From an uncultured Lachnospiraceae bacterium (GTDB lineage Bacteria > Bacillota > Clostridia > Lachnospirales > Lachnospiraceae): a stretch of 5,553 bases of DNA. Of this stretch, positions 1-5,553 are shown piece by piece. Under the pieces are notes generated by a model. That model did no database searches, was not told where the DNA came from, and was given only the letters and a program-made list of their open reading frames with translations. Location of the stretch: contig CATYEA010000138.1 of NCBI GenBank assembly GCA_958405355.1, positions 1 to 5,553 of the forward strand. Reading direction: 5' to 3'. The position numbers were made by a program, and so were the translations under genes. Positions within the stretch are counted from its first letter, which is position 1, and each line of letters starts with the position of its first letter.

Positions 1-1123
1 CTGTTTGATCAAAACAAGTAATATATTCTTCACCACCCAAATTGATCTGCCCTTCACATGTATAATAATATGAATTATAATCCGCCCCGGAGCGAATATA
101 CGCCAGGGATGTCAACGTCTTAAAAATAGAACCTGGAACAAAAAGTCCAAAAGTCGTTTTGTTTAAAAGGCTGTCATTACCTTCTTCAGCAACAATACTC
201 TCATAATCTGTCAACAGTGTATTCGGATCAAAATCCGGTTTTGATACCATCACCAGGACTCTTCCCGTCGCCGGTTCAATGGCAATCACCGCCCCGTCAT
301 TATAGCCAAGAGCATTATAAGCCACTTCCTGCAATTTCGCATTCAACGTGGAAACAATCTGATCTCCCTGGTTTTTCTCACCACGGATATCCTGAAGCGC
401 ATTTAAAATCGGATTTCCATTCGACTGAAGCATATAAAAATTCTGTGATAATTCGATACCCGACTGATTAATTTCCGAAGTTCCCACCGCATGGGCAAAT
501 ATACGGCCCATCGGATAATATCGGGTTTCATTTCCATTTTCATCAACCAGTGTTTCCGCAAGAACTGTTCCGTCACTGGAAACAATATTTCCCCGGACAA
601 CCGTATCTGCAAAAGAATTAATTCGCACATTGTAGGCGCTGTTGATCACATTTTTACTGACGAAGGCATTAAAGTAAACAAAGTAACCGATCATCAAAAC
701 AAACAGTGCAGCAAACACATAGGTCACAGCCAGGATTTCAGGATTCTGGCTTCGACGTTTCTTGCGAACTTCTTTTCGCTCCTGAATTTCCTCAGGTGTC
801 AGCCGGAGTTTTTTCACCCGGCGCTTTCCTGGAACCTCTTCTGTTTCTTCCACAAATTCACGTGTATCTTCCGGTCTTTCCGGTGCTTCTGAGAAATCCT
901 CTTCCTTCTCCGGTTCTCGTATAATCTCATCTTCAAAAAAGCCAAATTCATCAAAATCCGGATGAAATTCAAAATCCTCTCCATCATTTAAAGGCAGGTC
1001 CGAAAATATTTTCGTTTCACCCATGGAGTTCTTATCATTCCCGCCGGAATGCTTCACCGTATTTTCCTTCGGCATATCGTCAATATTTATTTTACGGACG
1101 CTCTTCTTCTTCGTCTCTTTCAT
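1..1123 (-). CDS. Class B penicillin-binding protein (PbpA-like transpeptidase), 3' end outside the window
   Basis: Peptidoglycan transpeptidase of the class B type, acting outside the membrane and expected to partner the RodA-like protein encoded just upstream. The first 374 residues are present. Residues 1-128 form a cytoplasmic tail: an acidic stretch (about 40-98) followed by a basic stretch (about 99-125). A single membrane anchor lies at about 129-152. The extracytoplasmic region starts with the class B motif RGNIVSSDGTVLAET (177-191) and has a YPMGRIFAHAVGTSE segment typical of PbpA-type proteins. The transpeptidase domain starts near 277 (GAVIAIEPATGRVL), and the SxxK active-site motif is PGSIFK with Ser332 and Lys335 (bases 119-130). 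The SxN and KTG motifs should lie beyond base 1. The ATG at 1123 has only a weak GAGACGAG upstream. An in-frame TTG at 1138 has a better ribosome site, so the start is uncertain. The family is secure; the subclass (PbpA-like rather than SpoVD or FtsI) rests on the short N-terminal module. Confidence 0.93.
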   Translation of the reverse strand, partial: MKETKKKSVRKINIDDMPKENTVKHSGGNDKNSMGETKIFSDLPLNDGEDFEFHPDFDEFGFFEDEIIREPEKEEDFSEAPERPEDTREFVEETEEVPGKRRVKKLRLTPEEIQERKEVRKKRRSQNPEILAVTYVFAALFVLMIGYFVYFNAFVSKNVINSAYNVRINSFADTVVRGNIVSSDGTVLAETLVDENGNETRYYPMGRIFAHAVGTSEINQSGIELSQNFYMLQSNGNPILNALQDIRGEKNQGDQIVSTLNAKLQEVAYNALGYNDGAVIAIEPATGRVLVMVSKPDFDPNTLLTDYESIVAEEGNDSLLNKTTFGLFVPGSIFKTLTSLAYIRSGADYNSYYYTCEGQINLGGEEYITCFDQT

Positions 1124-2447
1124 CTCGTCTCTTTTCAAGGATATACACCTCTCTTTGTCGCAGCAGGTAAAGGCCCTGGATGACTGCAAAGATTATAATC
1201 GTCGATAATACACTGCTTCCGCCGTAGCTGATCAACGGCATCGTAACACCGGTATGGGGAATCAGTTTTGTGACACCACCGATACACAGGAACAACTGAA
1301 TACCATAAGATGTACTCAAGCCCATAGCCACCAGTTTATAAAACGGTTTCACCAATTGCAGCGAAATATTGATAAACATCAAAAAGCAGCTGAAATATAC
1401 CAAAATCAAACATATGGAAAACAAAGCTCCCATTTCTTCCGCAATGGCCGAAAATACAAAGTCACTGACAACGACTGGTATCGTATCCGGCTTTCCTTTA
1501 AAGAGGCCCATACCAAACCATCCGCCAGTACCAATCGCAAAGAGTGACTGGGCAATCTGATAGCCAGCATCATTGTAATTCCCCCATGGATCACTCCAGG
1601 CCACCACACGGGTCTTTACATGGTCAAATAATTTATAAGCTACAACTGCCGCGCCTGTACCTGCGCCCAACCCCAGCAGCATATAACGCAATTGATGTGT
1701 CGCCACATAGAGCATGACCAGATATGTCACAAAGAAAATCAAAGCAGCACCAAGGTCCTTCTGAACAACAAGCATGAGTACATAAGCAGCCGCCACCGCC
1801 GTTGTAATGACAATGCGTTTAAAACTTGTATCCCTGGCCAGCATGGCCGCCACAAAGAAAACAAAAACTATTTTAGCCAACTCTGACGGCTGAAGGCTGA
1901 AACCGCCGATGGAAATCCAGTTTGTCGCTCCGTACATGCTCCTACCAAGAACAAATACAGAAGCAATCATCAGGAAACCAAAAACGCCAAGGAAGGTTCC
2001 CCATTTATCCACCATACGTACCCGCAGCATAAAGGCAGGAATCACCAGACTGACGCAGGCCGCAGCTACCGCAATGATAAACTGCCGTACCGCCATATCA
2101 AAGTCCAGACGGGTCAATATGACAAAGCCGACCATTAAAAGATAACACATATTATTGACAATCAATCGGGAAGCATTTTTATAAACTGTTCCGTAAATAA
2201 TCAGTGTCACAATGAACAGAACAAATTGAGCCCCGTAAAAATAAAGCATCTTCATATCTTTTGTCATCAGATAAATAATCAGATAACAAATGAAATGAAT
2301 AAGGAACATCAATACATTCTGTGTCGTATAAACACTTCCCCGGTCATATTCATGACGGTCGCTGAACACAGTAAAACATTTCATCGCATAGGATGCCGCC
2401 AAAATCGCCAATATATATTTTGATACATGAATAATAACATTGACCAT
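1092..2447 (-). CDS. rodA: SEDS-family peptidoglycan glycosyltransferase, RodA/FtsW type
   Basis: Integral membrane SEDS protein of 451 residues that polymerises lipid II into glycan strands together with a class B PBP. The SEDS signature is visible at 174-192 (ATNWISIGGFSLQPSELAK). The conserved VQKDLG is at 228-233, the large extracytoplasmic loop at about 274-330 (RVVAWSDPW, GYQIAQSLFAIGTGG), SDFVFSAIAEE at 328-338, and the C-terminal PLISYGGSS at 404-412. Canonical SEDS proteins are about 370-400 residues. Here the signature sits roughly 75 residues later than in SpoVE, giving about two extra N-terminal membrane segments, as in actinobacterial RodA. The C-terminus is a short, highly charged tail (EKRRDERDEEEERP). 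ATG at 2447 is the only sensible start because an in-frame stop lies three codons upstream. The ribosome site AGGGAG lies a rather long 13 bases away. RodA and not FtsW is chosen because of the adjacent PbpA-like gene; a divisome role is not excluded, given zapA nearby. Confidence 0.93.
   Translation of the reverse strand: MVNVIIHVSKYILAILAASYAMKCFTVFSDRHEYDRGSVYTTQNVLMFLIHFICYLIIYLMTKDMKMLYFYGAQFVLFIVTLIIYGTVYKNASRLIVNNMCYLLMVGFVILTRLDFDMAVRQFIIAVAAACVSLVIPAFMLRVRMVDKWGTFLGVFGFLMIASVFVLGRSMYGATNWISIGGFSLQPSELAKIVFVFFVAAMLARDTSFKRIVITTAVAAAYVLMLVVQKDLGAALIFFVTYLVMLYVATHQLRYMLLGLGAGTGAAVVAYKLFDHVKTRVVAWSDPWGNYNDAGYQIAQSLFAIGTGGWFGMGLFKGKPDTIPVVVSDFVFSAIAEEMGALFSICLILVYFSCFLMFINISLQLVKPFYKLVAMGLSTSYGIQLFLCIGGVTKLIPHTGVTMPLISYGGSSVLSTIIIFAVIQGLYLLRQREVYILEKRRDERDEEEERP
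1146..1151 (-). promoter_or_regulatory. Candidate ribosome binding site for the PBP gene, inside rodA
   Basis: GAGGTG on the minus strand lies 7 bases before an in-frame TTG at 1138-1136, which would add LKRDE (read with initiator Met) before the ATG at 1123. The site lies within rodA codons for REV (residues 432-434), so it may also be chance. It is the best match to the 16S rRNA 3' end near this start, whereas the ATG has no good match at normal distance. Confidence 0.45.
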
Positions 2448-2460
2448 ATATATTCATCAT

Positions 2461-2466
2461 CTCCCT
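2461..2466 (-). promoter_or_regulatory. Ribosome binding site of rodA, touching the U32 stop codon
   Basis: AGGGAG on the minus strand shares bases with the TAG stop of the U32 gene (2465-2467). It lies 13 bases before the rodA ATG at 2447, longer than the usual 5-10. Two out-of-frame ATG triplets (starting at 2460 and 2457) lie between it and the start. The overlap suggests rodA translation is coupled to termination of the upstream gene. Confidence 0.6.
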
Positions 2467-4855
2467 ACTCTATCCCGCGGGTAAAATGCCCCCGGGTAAA
2501 ATCTTTAAGGATATTTTTCTCCGGTACTTCCTCTCTGAAAATTTCCCGAAAACTTTTCAGAAGTGCAGCCATCTGCCCTTCCGTCTCCATTGTAAAATGC
2601 AGCCGAAAAGCCGCCGGATGAAGACTCAAAAGCTCTTTCTTTTTATCCATCAGCATGGTTGGAAGTCCATTGTATATCTTGTTATAGCAGAATTCGCATT
2701 CATTATAGACATAAAAATGTTTATGCTGCCGGTCTGTTAATTGTAACATTTCCGGCCGCTTTGTACAACCTTCCCTTGTCTTTTTTACGCATTGGGCAGA
2801 AATCATCAACTGCTGATGTCCGTAAATAGTCATCTCCATATCTCTGCAGCCAAGCTTTTTAAGTTCTGTATAATTCAGCTCCACCGGTGCCGTAAGCTGA
2901 ACCTGACCAAGTCCCGTCAGAAATTCCTTTGCAAAATGGTTCATCCCATAAACACTGGAATCAAAAACAAACCTGGCATCCGTCAGCACTGAACGCACCA
3001 GTAAAAAAGCTTCCATCTGTCGGACCAGCCAGCCATCTGCAAAATTCCTGGCATCTGCTATATATTGCAACAAACGCTCCCGATCTTTCTCCCTCAAAAT
3101 TCCCGGCAGCGAAAAATAAATCTCTTTTCCGGCTGCCTTTAAAATTTTTACCGTATCAAACTGTTCACGGATCGCCTCATGAAGCTCCACATATACCCTG
3201 CGGACCTCTTCATGTGCTGTGATCATTCGTCCTTGTTTCAGCGTTTCCGGTCCAGTCAGCATAACATGCAGAGGTACCGTTCCCTGGACTTGCAGCATTT
3301 CCCGTTCCAGCGCATACGTTGACACCCTTTCGGTCTTTCCAACGCCATGACGTATATATTTTTCAAGACAAGCTTTTTCCAAGGCTTCAAGAGCTTCCCT
3401 CCGCAAAGCATTTAACTGCTGATTCGGCACATAACAAAGACCGTCTGTCTCCACCTCCAGCTTTTCAAAAGCAAAAGGCGTGTTTCCCGTTTTTTGAATC
3501 GGTTTTTTAAGCTGTTTTTCCGACATGGGCTGATTTTTAGCCGCTTCTGCCCGTTCCCCTTCCAGAGTGACCGAAATATCCTTCCATTTTAAGGTCAGAA
3601 TAACAGGCGAATCTTTCACAACTCTTAATCTTCCATAAATATTTTCTTTCAATTCCTGCTTTAAATGACTCTCATGAAGCTCATCAATTAAAGAAGGATT
3701 TCGCATTCTGAAAACCGTCATTCCCGGTACAAGGCGACTCTTCCTGCCCATTTCCGGCCGAAAGACACTACCCTTTGACACAGACTGACTCACTGTCCAT
3801 TGAACAGCTTCTTTTTCATCTCTGCCGCGGATTTCAAGGACATCTCCTTTTTTCAAATCAACAGAGGCACAAATATCACCTTTTTTACTGATCTGTCCGA
3901 CAGGCACACCCATGTGATTCGGGCGTTTCGTAAATATCATATCGGCGCCATTATTCCGATGGAGATAACCGCCGGAGAATCCACCTCGGTTATATAAATC
4001 CATCAGTCGTTCCACATCCTTTGCATCAACATGAAATTTTTCTTTGCCACATTCCTGATACAAGTCTGTATAATGACGATAAAGCATGGCAGTCAATGCC
4101 GCATATTCCGGCTTCTTCATCCGACCTTCGATTTTAAAAGAATCTATACCGCACTCTACCAGTTCAGGAATATCCTGTAAGGTACATATATCTTTCGGGC
4201 TGAGCAGGAAACTGGCATTTTTGTCATCTCCGGCCTGATAAGGCAGACGACACGGCTGAGCGCATCGTCCCCGATTACCGCTGCGTCCTCCGATCATACT
4301 GCTCATAAGACACTGCCCGGAATAACAGTAGCACAAAGCCCCCTGAACAAAGACTTCCAGTTCCATCCCGGTACTTTGTCGAATCCTTCGGATTTCATCG
4401 GCCGAAAGTTCTCTGGATAATACGATGCGTTCCATCCCCTGACTCTCCAGCCATCTGGCCATATCCACACCGGTAATGGTCATCTGGGTACTGGCATGGA
4501 TCGGCAGGTCTGAAAAGTTCTGTCTCAACATGGAGAACAGGCCAAAATCCTCTATGATCACCGCATCCAGTCCCTCTTTATAATAGGGAGTAAGAAAATC
4601 ATAAACTTCCCCTTCCAGTTCACTGTCTTTCATCAGAGTATTCAGAGTCAAATATAATTTTTTTTGATGGATATGAGCATAGTCAATAGCCCGCTTCAAA
4701 TCCTCCTCATCCGGATTCTCCGCATAAGCCCTGGCCCCAAAACGGCTGCCGCCCATATATACTGCATCTGCTCCGGCATGAAAGGCCGCTTTCATGCCTT
4801 CCACAGAACCAGCCGGCGCTAATATTTCAATTTTTCCCGCTTTATCTGAAAACAT
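2465..4855 (-). CDS. Peptidase U32 family protein with C-terminal DUF3656-type region (RlhA-like)
   Basis: Cytoplasmic protein of 796 residues. The U32 domain covers about residues 8-290: ILAPAGSVEGMKAAFHAGADAVYMG at the start, then the family signature at 167-185 (E167, F169, G172, C175, G180, C182, S185, fitting E-x-F-x2-G-[SA]-[LIVM]-C-x4-G-x-C-x-[LIVM]-S), NRGRCAQPCR at 195-203 and DSFKIEGRMK at 238-247. A long second region (about 300-796) fits the DUF3656-containing U32 proteins and ends in a cysteine-bearing part (C670, C689, C697, C720, C723). Studied relatives, E. coli RlhA (23S rRNA C2501 hydroxylation) and TrhP (tRNA U34 hydroxylation), are RNA-modification proteins that depend on iron-sulfur biogenesis, and UbiU/UbiV bind a 4Fe-4S cluster through cysteines placed as here. 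Hydroxylation is therefore more likely than proteolysis, though the substrate is unknown. The start at 4855 has GGGAG 8 bases upstream. A 15-bp tandem repeat encodes the last residues (DFTRG, HFTRG). Confidence 0.92.
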   Translation of the reverse strand: MFSDKAGKIEILAPAGSVEGMKAAFHAGADAVYMGGSRFGARAYAENPDEEDLKRAIDYAHIHQKKLYLTLNTLMKDSELEGEVYDFLTPYYKEGLDAVIIEDFGLFSMLRQNFSDLPIHASTQMTITGVDMARWLESQGMERIVLSRELSADEIRRIRQSTGMELEVFVQGALCYCYSGQCLMSSMIGGRSGNRGRCAQPCRLPYQAGDDKNASFLLSPKDICTLQDIPELVECGIDSFKIEGRMKKPEYAALTAMLYRHYTDLYQECGKEKFHVDAKDVERLMDLYNRGGFSGGYLHRNNGADMIFTKRPNHMGVPVGQISKKGDICASVDLKKGDVLEIRGRDEKEAVQWTVSQSVSKGSVFRPEMGRKSRLVPGMTVFRMRNPSLIDELHESHLKQELKENIYGRLRVVKDSPVILTLKWKDISVTLEGERAEAAKNQPMSEKQLKKPIQKTGNTPFAFEKLEVETDGLCYVPNQQLNALRREALEALEKACLEKYIRHGVGKTERVSTYALEREMLQVQGTVPLHVMLTGPETLKQGRMITAHEEVRRVYVELHEAIREQFDTVKILKAAGKEIYFSLPGILREKDRERLLQYIADARNFADGWLVRQMEAFLLVRSVLTDARFVFDSSVYGMNHFAKEFLTGLGQVQLTAPVELNYTELKKLGCRDMEMTIYGHQQLMISAQCVKKTREGCTKRPEMLQLTDRQHKHFYVYNECEFCYNKIYNGLPTMLMDKKKELLSLHPAAFRLHFTMETEGQMAALLKSFREIFREEVPEKNILKDFTRGHFTRGIE
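2474..2502 (-). repeat. 15-bp tandem duplication at the 3' end of the U32 gene
   Basis: ATTTTACCCG occurs twice on the minus strand (2502-2493 and 2487-2478), exactly 15 bases apart, with further matching G residues after each copy. The period keeps the frame and yields the paired pentapeptides DFTRG and HFTRG shortly before the stop. The copies also contain the palindromes CCCGGG and CCCGCGGG. Confidence 0.75.
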
Positions 4856-4863
4856 TTTTATTT

Positions 4864-4868
4864 CTCCC
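4864..4868 (-). promoter_or_regulatory. Ribosome binding site of the U32 gene
   Basis: GGGAG on the minus strand lies 8 bases before the ATG at 4855 and fixes that start. It is embedded in ACGGGAGAAAT (4870-4860), a near copy of the upstream hairpin's first arm, so it could pair with the hairpin's second arm. Confidence 0.75.
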
Positions 4869-4892
4869 GTTTTCCCATCTATGAAACCAGAA

Positions 4893-4919
4893 AGACGGGA
4901 AATTCAATATTTCCCGTCT
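4893..4919 (-). terminator. Hairpin 10 bases after the zapA stop: weak intrinsic terminator or leader structure
   Basis: On the minus strand AGACGGGAAAT (4919-4909) and ATTTCCCGTCT (4903-4893) form a perfect 11-bp stem around a 5-base loop (ATTGA). The bases that follow, TTCTGGTTT, are only moderately U-rich, so termination would probably be partial, letting some zapA transcripts continue into the U32, rodA and PBP genes. On the plus strand no T-run follows, so it is directional if it is a terminator at all. Related GGGAAA motifs downstream make a regulatory leader an alternative reading. Confidence 0.45.
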
Positions 4920-4929
4920 GATAGTGTTC

Positions 4930-5334
4930 TTATTGTTTCTGATAAGCTCTCGTCTCCAGCTTCACAATCTGCTTCTGTAAATCATTAATCTCATTTTTCA
5001 GCCGGTCAATTTCTTTCTCGGCCTCTTCCAGATGAATCTGAGCACCAATAAGCTCATGTTTTAAATCATATTCCGTCTTATCTTTCTCTTCGATATCTGC
5101 TTCAAGCATCTCCACCTGCTTCTTAGCCTTATGGTAATCATCTGCCATATTTAACTCAAGCAGTGTTTTCTGCATATCCATACTCATACGCCGATAATTT
5201 GGAATCTGGTCCATCTCTTCCATCTTATTATTTATGTACAATGCAATTTTCTGCAAGTATTCTTCACTTTCATAGCCGCTCAGCGTATAGACCTTACCGC
5301 CGATCAGTACCTGTATATCTTTCTTTGCAGCCAT
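4930..5334 (-). CDS. zapA: Cell division protein ZapA, long coiled-coil form
   Basis: Cytoplasmic FtsZ-associated protein that bundles and stabilises Z-ring filaments. Of its 134 residues, 6-45 carry the ZapA N-terminal fold, with IQVLIGGKVYTLSGYESEEY (7-26) followed by a helix (YLQKIALYINNKMEEM). From about 52 to the end it is helical and charged, with clean heptads near the C-terminus: I109, L112, I116, L119, I123 and L126. B. subtilis ZapA is about 85 residues, so the coiled coil is extended. The extension is in frame and continuous, so it does not look like a fusion artefact. The ATG at 5334 has a strong GGAGGG 6 bases upstream and a sigma-A-like promoter just before it. The gene is therefore probably transcribed independently of ruvB. 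The wall-synthesis genes downstream suit a division and envelope cluster. Confidence 0.93.
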   Translation of the reverse strand: MAAKKDIQVLIGGKVYTLSGYESEEYLQKIALYINNKMEEMDQIPNYRRMSMDMQKTLLELNMADDYHKAKKQVEMLEADIEEKDKTEYDLKHELIGAQIHLEEAEKEIDRLKNEINDLQKQIVKLETRAYQKQ

Positions 5335-5340
5335 CTTTTT

Positions 5341-5346
5341 CCCTCC
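5341..5346 (-). promoter_or_regulatory. Ribosome binding site of zapA
   Basis: GGAGGG on the minus strand with a 6-base spacer to the ATG at 5334. It is the strongest ribosome site in the window and settles the zapA start. Confidence 0.85.
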
Positions 5347-5366
5347 AGTCCGCAGTCACTATACCT

Positions 5367-5395
5367 ATTATAATCGCTCTCATAAACAAAAACAA
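5367..5395 (-). promoter_or_regulatory. Sigma-A-type promoter of zapA
   Basis: On the minus strand a TTGTTT -35 box (5395-5390) is separated by 17 bases from a perfect TATAAT -10 box (5372-5367). Transcription would start near 5360, leaving a leader of about 26 bases that contains the zapA ribosome site. It lies wholly in the gap between ruvB and zapA, which supports a real promoter and a transcription unit beginning at zapA. Residual read-through from ruvB is possible because no strong terminator precedes it. Confidence 0.75.
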
Positions 5396-5417
5396 GACTA
5401 AATCGTCCGTAAAGCTT

Positions 5418-5553
5418 TTACTTTTCTTCCGCAGGCAATCCCAGATGCCTATAGGCCGCCTGTGTCACGATTCTTCCCCTTGGTGTCCGCTGTAAAAATC
5501 CGTTTTGAAGCAGATAAGGCTCGCAGACATCTTCCAGAGTTCCTGCATCTTCA
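5418..5553 (-). CDS. ruvB: Holliday junction branch-migration ATPase RuvB, C-terminal 44 residues only
   Basis: The reading frame enters from beyond base 5553 and ends with TAA at 5420-5418. The visible residues include [16 protein letters not shown] and [19 protein letters not shown]. These match the very conserved end of RuvB, the winged-helix domain that contacts DNA (usually TIEDVYEPYL-QxGFLxRTPRGR). RuvB is the hexameric motor that, with RuvA, drives branch migration of Holliday junctions in recombinational repair. The AAA+ ATPase parts lie outside the window. An 83-base gap and a promoter separate it from zapA, so it is probably the last gene of a ruvAB unit. The usual Tyr of DVYEPY is Cys here, which is probably harmless. 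Confidence 0.93.
   Translation of the reverse strand, partial: EDAGTLEDVCEPYLLQNGFLQRTPRGRIVTQAAYRHLGLPAEEK

Noticed and set aside
217..924. Plus-strand open frames of 72-133 codons across the PBP region
   Set aside because: They lie opposite the PBP coding frame, resemble no protein family I recognise, and lack ribosome sites. The minus frame carries clear PBP motifs.
2362..2460. Short leader peptide starting at the out-of-frame ATG pair (2460 and 2457) before rodA
   Set aside because: The ribosome site is 0-3 bases from these ATGs, too close for efficient use, and the frame runs into the rodA coding region without recognisable content.
4870..4908. Possible second promoter before the U32 gene (TTGAAT with a distant ATAGAT, minus strand)
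   Set aside because: The spacing is about 19 bases, the -10 is poor, and the -35 falls inside the hairpin loop and arm.
5410..5422. Near-palindrome GTAAAGCTTTTAC at the end of ruvB
   Set aside because: Short, AT-rich and partly imposed by the Lys-stop codons; too weak to call an operator or terminator.
5390..5425. Possible terminator after ruvB (U-rich TTGTTTTTGTTT after a small GAC/GTC stem)
   Set aside because: The stem is only about 3 bp, and the T-rich run is better explained as the -35 region of the zapA promoter.
5163..5495. Plus-strand open frame of 110 codons over zapA, the gap and the ruvB end
   Set aside because: It runs antisense through two recognised genes and a promoter, and its composition (many Ser, Tyr, Leu) fits a shadow frame.

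Overview
The window is a single-direction block of five genes, all on the minus strand, so transcription runs from high to low coordinates. In that order it holds the 3' end of ruvB, zapA, a peptidase-U32 family gene, a rodA/ftsW-type SEDS gene, and the 5' two thirds of a class B penicillin-binding protein gene that leaves the window at base 1. There is no rRNA, tRNA, mobile element or CRISPR array, and no gene-free stretch longer than 83 bases. The gene content, the moderate base composition, strong AG-rich ribosome sites, a 134-residue Firmicute-type ZapA and a two-domain U32 protein point to a Clostridia genome, probably Lachnospiraceae. That placement is inference from family resemblance and gene order, not a measured phylogeny.

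Layout: the ruvB tail (5418-5553) is followed by an 83-base gap carrying a clear sigma-A-type promoter (TTGTTT, 17-base spacer, TATAAT) and a strong ribosome site for zapA (4930-5334). A 74-base gap after zapA holds a perfect 11-bp hairpin, and repeats of the hairpin arm reach into the ribosome site of the U32 gene (2465-4855). The U32 stop codon touches the ribosome site of rodA (2447-1092), with 17 bases between the genes. rodA overlaps the penicillin-binding protein gene by 32 bases, or by 47 if an upstream TTG start is used.

Function: RodA (SEDS glycan polymerase) and the class B PBP (transpeptidase) are the two halves of a peptidoglycan synthase, and their overlapping genes suggest coupled production. 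Both resemble the actinobacterial RodA/PbpA pair: RodA has extra N-terminal membrane segments and the PBP has a short PbpA-like extracytoplasmic region. ZapA stabilises FtsZ filaments, so the locus links Z-ring assembly to wall synthesis. The U32 protein is more likely an rRNA/tRNA-hydroxylation-type iron-sulfur protein (RlhA/TrhP relatives) than a protease. RuvB is the Holliday-junction motor and is probably only a neighbour here, since zapA has its own promoter.

I see no previously undescribed system. This looks like an ordinary core-genome division and wall locus. The points most worth checking are the hairpin and repeat arrangement ahead of the U32 gene, the TTG start with a good ribosome site inside rodA, the long acidic cytoplasmic tail of the PBP, and an Asn in RodA where many SEDS proteins carry their key Asp.
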